From NCBI RefSeq assembly GCF_020144665.1, contig NZ_JAAHBQ010000050.1:1-54973 (forward strand): 54,973 nucleotides of DNA, written 5' to 3'. This DNA comes from Oscillatoria salina IIICB1. Its GTDB lineage: Bacteria > Cyanobacteriota > Cyanobacteriia > Cyanobacteriales > SIO1D9. Numbering within the stretch: the stretch's first letter is position 1; each line of letters begins with the position of its first letter. Shown here piece by piece: positions 1-8,102 of this stretch. The translations under genes were made by a program, and so were the position numbers. The notes beneath the pieces are model-generated. The model searched no databases. It was not told the origin of the DNA and saw only the letters and a list, made by a program, of their open reading frames with translations.

Positions 1-350
1 AGCGAATAATCAAACACCTTGAATTAATCTGCTTTAAAACTCCAAAATTTCAGAAACGAAGTCTATCAACTTTTAGGGCTTGCCAAAGATAGCACTTTTA
101 AATTAATGGATACGGTTTTAGTCACCAGAAATTTCTATTCCTTTACTGAATTATCCTTCATACTAGAGTGTACAGTATGAGTTTTTAGTCTATAGCAGAG
201 AACGAGTTGGCTCAAGACATCCTTATTTTCGGAAAACCTTGTTAGCATAGACTTTGATCGCTGTTTACTGTTCACTGTTCACTGTTCACTGCTATAAACT
301 CGAGCAATGCTGTAAAGCATTAATAGTGGTTTGCCACGACCCGTCTGGGA
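1..350. other. Non-coding flank with short heptamer repeat
   Basis: No gene is supported here. The stretch is AT-rich, and the open frames are under 30 codons with no family resemblance. At 271-291 there are three tandem copies of TTCACTG, a 7-bp unit that recurs in other intergenic regions of the window. A weak hairpin (AATGCT, 4-nt loop, AGCATT; 306-321) lies 30 bp past the sbtA stop codon and could mark its transcript end, but there is no T-run. Confidence 0.5.
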
Positions 351-1502
351 TCAGTTGCCTATCAGCACCTCGGCAAGCCCGATGAAGAGCGGTATTCCCA
401 CGGCGATCGCAACCGGCGTGCCGACGGCTGTAGACGCGCCGATGTAGGCGGAGGGATTAGCCGACGGGATACCGGCTCGTAAAGTGGGCGGCCCGGAGAT
501 GTCTGAACTGGAGGCAGCAATGACAGCCAGGAGTGCGACACCGCCAGGACTGAAGCCCGTGGCATAGTGGGCAATCATGCCAAGACCGAAGGCGATAAAC
601 CCATGCAGCAGGGGTGCCACTAAGGCATATAGGGCGTACCACTGGGCAACCTTGCGCAGCTCGCCAATCCTTGACCAGGCCTCCATACCCATTACCAGCA
701 TCAGTATTGAAAGCAGACCGCGGAAGAGGAGATTGTAAAAGTCTTCATAGACACTTTCCGGCTGGGTTAGCAGACCTAGAGCGAGGCCGAGTAGCAGTGC
801 CGATAGGGCAGATCCTTCGAGACTTTCTTTCACGATGGGCCATATTTTGACCCGCTTGGCCTGCTTTCTGGGATACCCACTTGCGGTAATGCGCTGCTGG
901 CTGCGATACTCCTGCCTGGTGGTGGGATACTCCGGCTTGCTGGCATACTCACCTGCGGCAACGGGCTGCTTGCTGAGATTCTCCTGCTTGCTAAGATCCT
1001 TGTCTTCGGTAGCGCGCTTCTTGCTGGTATAAATGCTGGCCACGACGATCGCCGTCACGAGCGCTGGGATGTCCATGAAGGGATAGAGTGCGCCAGCCCA
1101 GGGTTCGTAGTAGATTTCTTGCGCTTCCAGTACCGTTATGCCGGCGGCGAGGGTAGAGCCACTCACGGCACCGAATAAGCCCGCAGTCGCAAGGGCATCC
1201 ACGGTTCTGATGCCTGGTAGCTTCGCCAAAGTGTAGCGCCCGATGAACACGATCAGCATCCCCGTTACCACCGCGAACAGCGCGGGCAACAGCATCTCTA
1301 CTATATTGGAATTGCGGATCGCAATGCCGCCGCTCAGGCCGACTTTGATGAGCAGCATGAAGACGATGAACTTATAGATCGCATCTGGAATTTCCAGTTT
1401 GCTACCGAGGGCGGCAATGACCATACCACCAATCAGAAAGCCGAGTGTCGGGGACTGCAACTGCGCCCCGAATTTCGTCAAGAAATCGGACAAAAATTCC
1501 AC
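351..1502 (-). CDS. sbtA: Sodium-dependent bicarbonate transporter SbtA
   Basis: High-affinity Na+/HCO3- symporter of the plasma membrane, part of the carbon-concentrating mechanism. The protein is about 383 residues, close to the ~374 of Synechocystis SbtA, and very hydrophobic. It carries the family signatures QSPTLGFLIGGMVIAALG near the N-terminus, GLFGAVSGST, AGALYPFMDIPALVTA and, near the end, AASSSDISGPPTLRAGIPSA. A hydrophilic cytoplasmic loop (about residues 160-215, many K/Q/E) splits the two halves. An upstream in-frame ATG at 1514 would add four residues, but a GGAGG (1507-1511) sits between it and a GTG at 1502. From that GTG the protein starts MEFLSDFLTKF, matching the known MDFLSNFLTDF start, so the GTG is preferred. 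Base composition is clearly GC-richer than the genes to the right. sbtB lies divergently 570 bp away rather than in an operon. Confidence 0.96.
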   Translation of the reverse strand: MEFLSDFLTKFGAQLQSPTLGFLIGGMVIAALGSKLEIPDAIYKFIVFMLLIKVGLSGGIAIRNSNIVEMLLPALFAVVTGMLIVFIGRYTLAKLPGIRTVDALATAGLFGAVSGSTLAAGITVLEAQEIYYEPWAGALYPFMDIPALVTAIVVASIYTSKKRATEDKDLSKQENLSKQPVAAGEYASKPEYPTTRQEYRSQQRITASGYPRKQAKRVKIWPIVKESLEGSALSALLLGLALGLLTQPESVYEDFYNLLFRGLLSILMLVMGMEAWSRIGELRKVAQWYALYALVAPLLHGFIAFGLGMIAHYATGFSPGGVALLAVIAASSSDISGPPTLRAGIPSANPSAYIGASTAVGTPVAIAVGIPLFIGLAEVLIGN

Positions 1503-1600
1503 TTTACCTCCCATAGATCAAGATCTATTAAGATCCGAATCTCTATATACTTAAGTCTATGCGCTTAAGTTTATCTTAAAATTCGCACCAATTTGCGATC
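1503..1600 (-). promoter_or_regulatory. sbtA leader: Shine-Dalgarno, inverted repeat and CTTAAG boxes
   Basis: Reading towards sbtA, a GGAGG (1507-1511) precedes the preferred GTG start. Immediately upstream is a perfect inverted repeat, TAGATC-AA-GATCTA (1514-1527). Further up are two CTTAAG palindromes exactly 14 bp apart (1550-1555, 1564-1569), followed by a CTTAAA (1575-1580). Carbon-limitation genes in cyanobacteria are commonly controlled by LysR-type regulators (CcmR/NdhR, CmpR). That these boxes are such an operator is inference from position and spacing only. Confidence 0.35.
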
Positions 1601-1736
1601 GCTCTACATGGAAATGTCAAATTCAGATCATAAGTTTTCCTTTTAATTTAAGAAAACCTGCATATTTTTGGTTAATGTAAATGGCGATCGCAGAATTTTC
1701 TCTATACGTTGTTGTCATTAAGAAGGGCTTTCTCTA

Positions 1737-1850
1737 ATGGCACTTCCCAAATTGCGTTGGATGGCGCTAATCGCAGTCGGCTTGGGGGTCATTAATTTGT
1801 CTCCAGAGTCAACTGCTGTACCAGATGCCTCTATTTGTACTTGGCAATGA
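1737..1850 (+). CDS. Possible 37-residue secreted peptide, or gene relic
   Basis: A short ATG frame with AGAAGG about ten bases upstream encodes a basic start (MALPKLRWM), a hydrophobic stretch (ALIAVGLGVI) and a short polar tail containing one Cys. This looks like a signal peptide or membrane anchor with almost nothing after it. It could be a real small protein, or the 5' remnant of a longer exported protein whose body has been lost. I do not recognise the sequence. It lies in the sbtA-sbtB intergenic region, in the same direction as sbtB. Confidence 0.2.
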   Translation: MALPKLRWMALIAVGLGVINLSPESTAVPDASICTWQ

Positions 1851-2023
1851 GATTGTCGATGACGGTATGGGGTCTGATGTTGAATGGTGGTCATAGCACC
1901 AAAAAGATAAGTGTTTTTTATAAAATGCTTCGGTTAATCTGAGTCAATCTTTCTCAACAGAGGGTAGTGGATTTGCCGATCTTTGGCATAATCTTAAACA
2001 TATGGTTCAAGGCAAAACCATAG

Positions 2024-2389
<366 letters not shown>

Positions 2390-2462
2390 CTCAAAACCCC
2401 AGTAATTCTCATTTTGGCAAGAAACTGTTCAAGCACTGGGAATCTCGGTATTGTAATGACAT

Positions 2463-2681
2463 CTGAGAGCTCCAAGAGAGCTAGAGCGGTTGCAAGAACG
2501 GGGTTTGTTTGACACCATCATCGGTTCGTTTCGCCAGCGTTTGTCGTCGCTACCGGACAAACGCACTGGCAAAAATACTCGCCACGGGATGGAGGATGCC
2601 GCTTTTTTATGTTATTTTGAAATAAAATTACTACTGACAAATATTTCTACCTTAGTCAAAGCGATTTTTCGGCTTCGGTAG
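2463..2681 (+). pseudogene. Transposase N-terminal remnant
   Basis: An open stretch encodes LQERGLFDTIIGSFRQRL and then a PDKRTGKNTRHGMEDAA segment. This resembles the N-terminus of cyanobacterial transposases of the type whose first domain has a 'PDKR.GKN..Y...DA' motif. After GMEDAA the similarity stops and the frame runs into AT-rich sequence ending at a stop after about 25 more residues. No catalytic DDE region follows and no terminal inverted repeats are apparent, so this is a decayed fragment. It lies at the switch from the GC-rich sbtA/sbtB segment to AT-rich genes. The family assignment is from memory of the motif and is moderate. Confidence 0.45.
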
Positions 2682-2789
2682 AAGCTAGCTTCTTTGTCTT
2701 GATTGAAATTGTGACAATTTTATGCTAATTATGAAACTTTGTGTCAAAGCCGATCGCCAAAATTATCAATCGAGCGATCGTGATATTTT

Positions 2790-3188
2790 ATGATTATTGT
2801 TAAAAAAGTTCAAGGAAAAGGAAGAGGTATTTTTACTACCCAATTTATTCCTCCGGGAACCTTACTTGAAGTTGCTCCTGTCAGCATCATTCCAGCCGAG
2901 CAACAAGCCGCTCTAAGAGGGACAGAACTCTTTAAGTATAGTTTTGTGCAACCTGTTGAATATTCCCAAAGCAAGCAGGTAAAAGGATACCTTGTCTTTG
3001 GTTTAGCTTCATTATGTAACCATGAGGAAAATCCTAATTCTCGTGTGAATTGGATCGAGGATGAAGTGGGAATGTGGTCGTATTTAATTGCTCAAAGGGA
3101 AATTCAGCCTGGAGAAGAAGTTACTTTGTTTTATACTAATATTGATGAGTATTGCGATATAAATTGTCATCAATCTAACCGGGAATAG
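2790..3188 (+). CDS. Small SET-domain protein, putative lysine methyltransferase
   Basis: A 132-residue stand-alone SET domain. Visible elements are the N-terminal KGRGIFTT strand (residues 10-17), the NH motif in GLASLCNHEENPNS (N77, H78) that in SET enzymes helps build the S-adenosylmethionine pocket, and GEEVTLFY (108-115) with the Tyr expected at the catalytic position. It lacks pre- and post-SET zinc regions, as usual for bacterial short SET proteins. Substrate is unknown, but SET enzymes methylate protein lysines. The gene is AT-rich and is followed 49 bp later by a GNAT acetyltransferase gene on the same strand, so the two may be co-transcribed. Confidence 0.8.
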   Translation: MIIVKKVQGKGRGIFTTQFIPPGTLLEVAPVSIIPAEQQAALRGTELFKYSFVQPVEYSQSKQVKGYLVFGLASLCNHEENPNSRVNWIEDEVGMWSYLIAQREIQPGEEVTLFYTNIDEYCDINCHQSNRE

Positions 3189-3237
3189 TTAAGCAATAAT
3201 CAAGCTTTAGGTGTAGCTAAGGAAAATAACTGAGTCA

Positions 3238-3831
3238 ATGAGCTTTACCAAAAAAAACATTGTTTTAGAGCAGGAGTACAAGAAATTAGGATTAAAAGTT
3301 TTCTTGTCTCCTCTGGAAAATAAACAAATAGATTATCTCATACGCCTAGCTCAAGATCCTAATTTAGTTGATTTAATGGGAATAAATCTGGCAATTCAAC
3401 CAGGTGATATCGAAGGATTTATACAGACAATTTCAGCTTACAGTTTTCCTTACTCTCGGAAAAGTAAACCTTTAATATATGGAGTTTATTTTAACGTAGA
3501 AAATTTACCGATTGGCTATGGTGTACTTAAGGGTTTTAACCAAGATTTACTAACTGCTGAAGTTGGTATTGCTATTCTCGATAATACTTATAGAAATAGA
3601 GGTTATGGAAGATTAGTTCTCAATCGGCTAGTTGCTTATGCTTTTCAGGAATTAGGGATGCAGAAAATTGGTGCTGCCATTTTATCTTCCAATATGAAAT
3701 CAATTAATATGTGTAAAAAGAGCGGATTTATTGTGCAAAAAAATGAGCTTTGGAAGATGCCTAATGGAGAGTTAGTAAGTATGGTTTTGCTAGAACTACA
3801 AGCAGAAGATTTCATAGTATTATCTGCGTAA
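3238..3831 (+). CDS. GNAT-family N-acetyltransferase
   Basis: A 197-residue acyl-CoA-dependent N-acetyltransferase. The acetyl-CoA binding motif A is EVGIAILDNTYRNRGYG (about 108-124), with the R-x-x-G-x-G pyrophosphate loop at 119-124. Motif B follows as SSNMKSINMCKKSGF (150-164), the Asn-plus-helix arrangement typical of RimJ/RimL-like members. The N-terminal 80 residues are less conserved and probably hold the acceptor site. The acceptor (protein N-terminus, amino acid or antibiotic) cannot be told from sequence. It sits between the SET gene and an EamA permease gene on the same strand. Confidence 0.85.
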   Translation: MSFTKKNIVLEQEYKKLGLKVFLSPLENKQIDYLIRLAQDPNLVDLMGINLAIQPGDIEGFIQTISAYSFPYSRKSKPLIYGVYFNVENLPIGYGVLKGFNQDLLTAEVGIAILDNTYRNRGYGRLVLNRLVAYAFQELGMQKIGAAILSSNMKSINMCKKSGFIVQKNELWKMPNGELVSMVLLELQAEDFIVLSA

Positions 3832-3868
3832 CTTTTTCGCAGGGAAAGAGAAAATAAAGTAGTAAAAT

Positions 3869-4843
3869 ATGCAAAATATAAGTGCTAAAAATTTAGCAAT
3901 TGGCTCTCTGGTATTGAGCTTAATAGCTTATGCTTTCGTCCCCATATTGATTCGCTGGTCTGAAGTTGAAATTAGTCCAGAAGCAACAATTTTTAACCGT
4001 TATTGGATTGCGGCTTTGATTTTAGCGTGTTGGCAATTTTTGCAGATAATCCGCAACTTCGATCTTTTCCCATTTGTAAGTTGTCGAAGTATTGATTTAC
4101 AGTTTTTTCAGGATCTTTCTGCTCGACAAGCAACGATCTTGGAAGCAGATATTACTGAAAATAGTAAGCATCTCTATTTGACCTGGGGAACTACTATTTT
4201 GGCTTATGCGATTGCACCAGTGTTCTGGGCTTGGTCGCTTACTGAAACTAGTGTAGCTAATTCTGCCTTGATTCACAGCCTTACACCATTATTTACCACA
4301 GTGGGAAGTTGGTTGGTGTTTAAAACCCAGTTTGAACGTCAATTTTGGTTAGGAACTCTCATCGCAGTAGGAGGAGCAACTGTCCTTGGTTTTAATGACT
4401 TTCAACTAGATTTTCACAGAATTAAAGGTGATATTTTAGCCTTAACTTCAGCTATATTTTTCGCCATCGGTTTGATGGCGACAGAACGCTTACAAACCCA
4501 AGCCAATACAATGCAAATGGTGTTTTGGTTTTCTTTAGCTGGAGCAGTTGTCATGCTATTGATTACATGTATGTTAGGTGAACCTGTATTCCCTGTTTCC
4601 TTTCAAGGGTGGTTAGCAGTATTTACGTTAGCGATCGTCGGTCAACTTTTAGCTGTAGGCTTTGTCACATATAGTCTCAGTCAACTATCAGCAAGTTTAG
4701 TAGCTTTAGTATTTTTGCTAGATCCAGTGCTGACAGCGATCGCTGCTTGGTTTGCCTTTGAGGAAACTTTGAATCTCTCGAATGCAATCTCCTTTGCGAT
4801 CGTTTTGTTGGGCGTTTATCTAGGTTTGACAGCAAAGCAGTAA
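3869..4843 (+). CDS. EamA/DMT-family transporter
   Basis: A 324-residue integral membrane protein of the drug/metabolite transporter superfamily, with the two-fold EamA repeat. The first repeat spans about residues 10-160 and the second about 180-320. Recognisable features are FVPILIRWSEVEISP in the first helix hairpin, the NSALIHSLTPLFTTV segment closing repeat one, and LVALVFLLDPVLTAI near the end. A hydrophilic insert of roughly 40 residues (about 65-105) after helix 2 is longer than usual. Substrate is unknown. The gene lies 37 bp after the GNAT gene, same strand, and faces atzE across a hairpin. Confidence 0.88.
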   Translation: MQNISAKNLAIGSLVLSLIAYAFVPILIRWSEVEISPEATIFNRYWIAALILACWQFLQIIRNFDLFPFVSCRSIDLQFFQDLSARQATILEADITENSKHLYLTWGTTILAYAIAPVFWAWSLTETSVANSALIHSLTPLFTTVGSWLVFKTQFERQFWLGTLIAVGGATVLGFNDFQLDFHRIKGDILALTSAIFFAIGLMATERLQTQANTMQMVFWFSLAGAVVMLLITCMLGEPVFPVSFQGWLAVFTLAIVGQLLAVGFVTYSLSQLSASLVALVFLLDPVLTAIAAWFAFEETLNLSNAISFAIVLLGVYLGLTAKQ

Positions 4844-4920
4844 TCAAAATAGTTACTACAGTGATATATCAACATGAATGACTATATTTGACTATATTTT
4901 TATTTAAAGTTTACGATACT

Positions 4921-4951
4921 CCCACTCTGTAATCTTTGATTGCAGAGTGGG
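4921..4951. terminator. Hairpin between convergent genes
   Basis: A perfect 9-bp inverted repeat, CCCACTCTG and CAGAGTGGG, with a 13-nt loop lies midway between the ends of the EamA gene (+) and the amidase gene (-). The position suits a shared bidirectional transcript end. There is no clear T-run on either side, so factor-independent termination is not proven. Confidence 0.5.
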
Positions 4952-4989
4952 CTTCTCGCTAGTTTAAGCTAAAGTTTTTACTACCAATC

Positions 4990-6384
4990 TTACTCAGCGA
5001 TCGCCACAGAAACGATTCCTCGATTTTCTAGCACCGAGGCTACTCGTAAAATCAAAGCTTCGTTATAAGGTGCAGCAATAATTTGCACCCCCAACGGCAG
5101 GTTATTCGCACAACGCACCGGAACCGATAAAACAGGTAAACCAACAAAGGAAAGAGGTTGAGTAAAACGCCCTAAATTAGGACGGACGAGAATTTCTTCG
5201 CCAGCAATAACCATCTTTTCTTGTCCCAAAGGTGGAGCCGCGCAGGGAGTCGTAGGTGCGAGAATAATATCTACCTTTTGGAAAATTTCCCGCAGACGCG
5301 ACCGATACCAATTACGAAAACGTTGAGATTGAACGTACCAAGTAGCAGGAATCATCGCACCTGCAATAAAGCGATCGCGTGTCGCCGGATCGAAATCACT
5401 AGGGCGATTTCGCAAGTTATTTAAATGCAAATTCGCTCCTTCTACCGCCGTAATCAGGTAAGCGGCGGCTCTCGCACGATGAGATTCTGGTAAATTAATC
5501 CGACTTTTTGCCCCTAAAGTCGCCGCAACTTGTTCAACTGCCTCCCAAGCTTCCGGTTCGATCCCTTCAGTAAAATACCCATCTGCGACAGCAATCCGCA
5601 ATCCTTTAATCCCAAAATCTAATTGAGGTAAACAAGGTTCGGGAGGATGGCGAGAGACAATCGGATCGCGATTATCTTCCCCTTGCAGAAAATCAAAAGT
5701 TGTCGCAATATCTCTTACTGAACGAGCAAACGAACCAATATGGTCTAAACTACTGGAAAACAACACCGTACCTGCCCGCGAAAGACGACCATAAGTGGGT
5801 TTAAAGCCATAAACACCACAAAGTGCCGCCGGAACGCGAATCGAGCCATTCGTATCTGAACCCAAAGTTAACGGTACTAAGCCTGCGGCTACGGCTGCGG
5901 CTGAACCACCAGAGGAACCGCCTGCAATTCGTGTCGCATCGTGAGGGTTAGGAGTAGCACCATAATGGCTATTTTCCGTCACAAAGCCATAAGCATACTC
6001 ATCCATATTCAAAGTACCGATCAGCACTGCCCCCGCCCGCTTCAAACGAGCAACAGCAGTAGCATCCATTGTCGCCGGAGAATTTTCTGCATTGATTTTT
6101 GAGCCAGCAAGAGTGGTTAAACCAGCAACATCGAAGAGATTTTTCACTGCAAAAGGAACCCCAGCCAACGAACCAGGGTAATTACCTTGGGCAAGTGCCC
6201 GATCGATTTTCTCAGCATCAGCGATCGCTTGTTCGGGAAGAGTTGCTGTGAAGCAGTTCATCGCTTCATTTTTGGCAGCAATTCTCTCTAAGGTAGCGCC
6301 AACTACGTTTCTGGCAGTAATTTTCCGACTGCGAATCGCCATCGCGATCGATACAGCATCGGCTGAAAGTAAGTCCAAGTTCAT
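4990..6384 (-). CDS. atzE: AtzE-family amidase (amidase signature enzyme)
   Basis: A 464-residue amidase-signature hydrolase most like the AtzE/1-carboxybiuret hydrolase group. The Ser-cisSer-Lys triad is in place: Lys81 (GVPFAVKN), cis-Ser157 (GGSSGGS) and nucleophile Ser181 (GSDTNGSIR). The N-terminal helix DAVSIAMAIRSRKITARNV and the C-terminal LPVLSVPV / LPLGVQIIA segments are as expected. In Pseudomonas ADP, AtzE needs the small subunit AtzG. A gene matching AtzG is in this window at 24199-24387, 18 kb away, instead of adjacent. The enzyme probably hydrolyses a carboxybiuret-like or other small amide in nitrogen salvage, but the true substrate is uncertain. The gene stands alone and is divergent from lepB. 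Confidence 0.88.
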   Translation of the reverse strand: MNLDLLSADAVSIAMAIRSRKITARNVVGATLERIAAKNEAMNCFTATLPEQAIADAEKIDRALAQGNYPGSLAGVPFAVKNLFDVAGLTTLAGSKINAENSPATMDATAVARLKRAGAVLIGTLNMDEYAYGFVTENSHYGATPNPHDATRIAGGSSGGSAAAVAAGLVPLTLGSDTNGSIRVPAALCGVYGFKPTYGRLSRAGTVLFSSSLDHIGSFARSVRDIATTFDFLQGEDNRDPIVSRHPPEPCLPQLDFGIKGLRIAVADGYFTEGIEPEAWEAVEQVAATLGAKSRINLPESHRARAAAYLITAVEGANLHLNNLRNRPSDFDPATRDRFIAGAMIPATWYVQSQRFRNWYRSRLREIFQKVDIILAPTTPCAAPPLGQEKMVIAGEEILVRPNLGRFTQPLSFVGLPVLSVPVRCANNLPLGVQIIAAPYNEALILRVASVLENRGIVSVAIAE

Positions 6385-6718
6385 AACGCAATTTTTTTCT
6401 TCAATCTAGATGAGAGTAGTTGCGATCTCAGGCGCAGGTAAGAATTTTTTCGGGGACTTTATTTATTTAATCCGCCATTTGTTGTAGTTGGGCAAAGATT
6501 TCCATCGACCTGTTTTTAGGATGATACTCACCGATTTTAACCTTTCCTGGTTGTAAACGCCGTCGATTCGCTTTTCCGTTAATTTTTTCTGGTGCTCAAC
6601 TCTCGCCGAACTCCTGTCGAAGTGGTGCAACTTTGCCCTTGAAGGGCAAGGTTTGACCACACCATTTTTTGATAATGTACAGAAGTTGCACGCAAAGTCT
6701 CTACCGCGAAGAAATTTT
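6385..6718. other. Divergent intergenic region with 17-bp palindrome
   Basis: 334 bp between the amidase (-) and signal peptidase (+) genes with no supported gene. A minus-strand frame spanning 6463-6807 has no family resemblance and overlaps lepB. The region holds a perfect inverted repeat, TTGCCCTT-G-AAGGGCAA (6633-6649), whose core recurs at 9263-9275. Promoters for both flanking genes must lie here, but none stands out. Confidence 0.5.
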
Positions 6719-7357
6719 ATGGCATCTAAGGAAAAAGATTTAGCCTCAACTTCTAGCTCTACTTCTGTTCCAGAAAAACCACAACAGCGAGAAAATGTCA
6801 ATGACACTGAGGTAAATAAGAGTAAATCGAAATTAACTAAGCAAATTTGGGAAAATGTCCAAGTTATCGCGATCGCGTTGAGTTTAGCCTTATTAATTCG
6901 TTTTTTTGTCGCTGAACCACGCTATATTCCTTCTGATTCGATGCTACCAACTTTGGCGATCGGCGATCGCTTGGTGGTCGAAAAAGTCTCCTACTATTTT
7001 CACCCACCTCACCGAGGCGATATCATTGTCTTTGAGCCGCCTCAGCAGTTAATTGTCCAAGGCTATGAACAAGACCAAGCTTTTATCAAACGGGTAATTG
7101 GCGAACCCGGTCATACTGTAGAAGTCCGAGATGGGATCGTTTATCTCGACGATCTTCCTCTCCAAGAAGATTACATCGCTGAACCTCCACGTTATCAATT
7201 AGAAAAAATCTCTGTGCCTCCTGGCAACCTTTTTGTTATGGGAGACAATCGTAATAATAGCAATGATTCTCATGTTTGGGGCTTCCTCCCCCAAAATAAT
7301 CTTATCGGTCGCGCAATTTTCCGCTTTTTCCCCTTCTCTCGCATTGGTGGGGTTTAA
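6719..7357 (+). CDS. lepB: Signal peptidase I
   Basis: Membrane serine/lysine endopeptidase that removes signal peptides of Sec and Tat exported proteins. From the ATG at 6719 it is 212 residues. There is a polar cytoplasmic N-terminus rich in Ser and Lys, one transmembrane helix (about 46-64), then box B PSDSMLPTL with nucleophile Ser74, box D KRVIG with general-base Lys124, and box E MGDNRNNSNDS (174-184). The TTG at 6653 would add 22 residues before a sequence that already makes a natural start, so it is not preferred. The stop codon runs directly into a heptamer repeat array. Confidence 0.95.
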   Translation: MASKEKDLASTSSSTSVPEKPQQRENVNDTEVNKSKSKLTKQIWENVQVIAIALSLALLIRFFVAEPRYIPSDSMLPTLAIGDRLVVEKVSYYFHPPHRGDIIVFEPPQQLIVQGYEQDQAFIKRVIGEPGHTVEVRDGIVYLDDLPLQEDYIAEPPRYQLEKISVPPGNLFVMGDNRNNSNDSHVWGFLPQNNLIGRAIFRFFPFSRIGGV

Positions 7358-7358
7358 C

Positions 7359-7545
7359 AGTGAACAGTTAACTGTTAACAGTGACCAGTTAACAGTTAAC
7401 TGTTATCTTATCAGTTTGTCTCTTCCCAGTCCCCAGTCTCCAGTCCCCAGTCTCCAGTCCCCAATCACCAGTCCCCAGTCCCCAGTCCCCAGTCCCCAGT
7501 CCCCAATCCCCAGTCCCCAGTCCCCAGTCCCCAGTCCCCAATCCC
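7359..7545. repeat. STRR-type heptamer array between lepB and the HhH gene
   Basis: The first part (7359-7405) is built of CAGTGAACAGTTAACTGTTAA-like units containing short palindromes. From about 7427 it becomes a near-perfect tandem of CCCCAGT/CCCCAAT heptamers. This is the STRR class described in filamentous cyanobacteria. The array starts two bases after the lepB stop. At its right edge it supplies the CTA that, read on the minus strand, is the TAG stop of the helix-hairpin-helix gene (7546-7548). Confidence 0.92.
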
Positions 7546-8097
7546 CTAAAACTGCAAATAGTGCATTAAATGGGAAATCAACTGACTGCTGAGGGAAAGA
7601 CGATGCTGTAAATCAGCCAAATTGCGGTAATTACCGTGAGCGAGACGATTTTCGACAATAATTTGTGCGATCGCTGGTTCGATAACTGGGATTTTTGCTA
7701 ATTCTTCTACCGAAGCTGTATTCGGATTAAACCTTTTTGGGGTTGACAAACCATCTATATTATAGTAAGCAAAATAGAGAATTGGTTCTAAAGGTTGAAG
7801 ACGAAGAGGAGGGATACTCAGAGCAGCAGCCAAATCTTCAATACAGAGAAACTGGACGCCCAAACCTGAAAGTTCAACCAGCGATCGCGCTTGACGAATA
7901 GAAATTCCCGGTAGCCGCAGCCAATCATCAACACCAGCTTGATTGACATCAATTTTAATCCCCAACTCCGCCGCCACCGCCACTTCCGCCATCGATTGGA
8001 AGCGATAATAAGGATCGTTAGCGATCCGAGCGCGAATCGCCAACCGTTGCGGATTAATTTGCTGACCTTTAGCAGCCAACCAATCAGAAAGACCCAT
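7546..8097 (-). CDS. Helix-hairpin-helix (ComEA-like) protein
   Basis: A 183-residue protein with two helix-hairpin-helix units of the ComEA type. The first is [17 protein letters not shown] with the following helix (about 50-76), and the second [19 protein letters not shown] with its continuation to about 165. The 'VN.A....L..LPGI' and 'NPNTAS.EEL..IP.I' patterns are non-specific DNA-binding hairpins. No signal peptide is visible, so unlike ComEA it appears cytoplasmic. It lies 5 bp after the TM2/SHOCT gene on the same strand, which suggests an operon. Its stop codon lies in an STRR array. Confidence 0.82.
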   Translation of the reverse strand: MGLSDWLAAKGQQINPQRLAIRARIANDPYYRFQSMAEVAVAAELGIKIDVNQAGVDDWLRLPGISIRQARSLVELSGLGVQFLCIEDLAAALSIPPLRLQPLEPILYFAYYNIDGLSTPKRFNPNTASVEELAKIPVIEPAIAQIIVENRLAHGNYRNLADLQHRLSLSSQLISHLMHYLQF

Positions 8098-8102
8098 AAA
8101 AA

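Noticed and set aside
6463-6807. Minus-strand 114-codon frame before lepB
   Set aside because: No family resemblance, and its N-terminal third is antisense to the lepB start.
7427-7545. CRISPR array in the heptamer region
   Set aside because: The unit is 7 bp, without spacers. It is an STRR array.
7233-7592. Plus-strand frame rich in SPQSPVPSP
   Set aside because: It starts inside lepB in another frame and reads through the CCCCAGT array.
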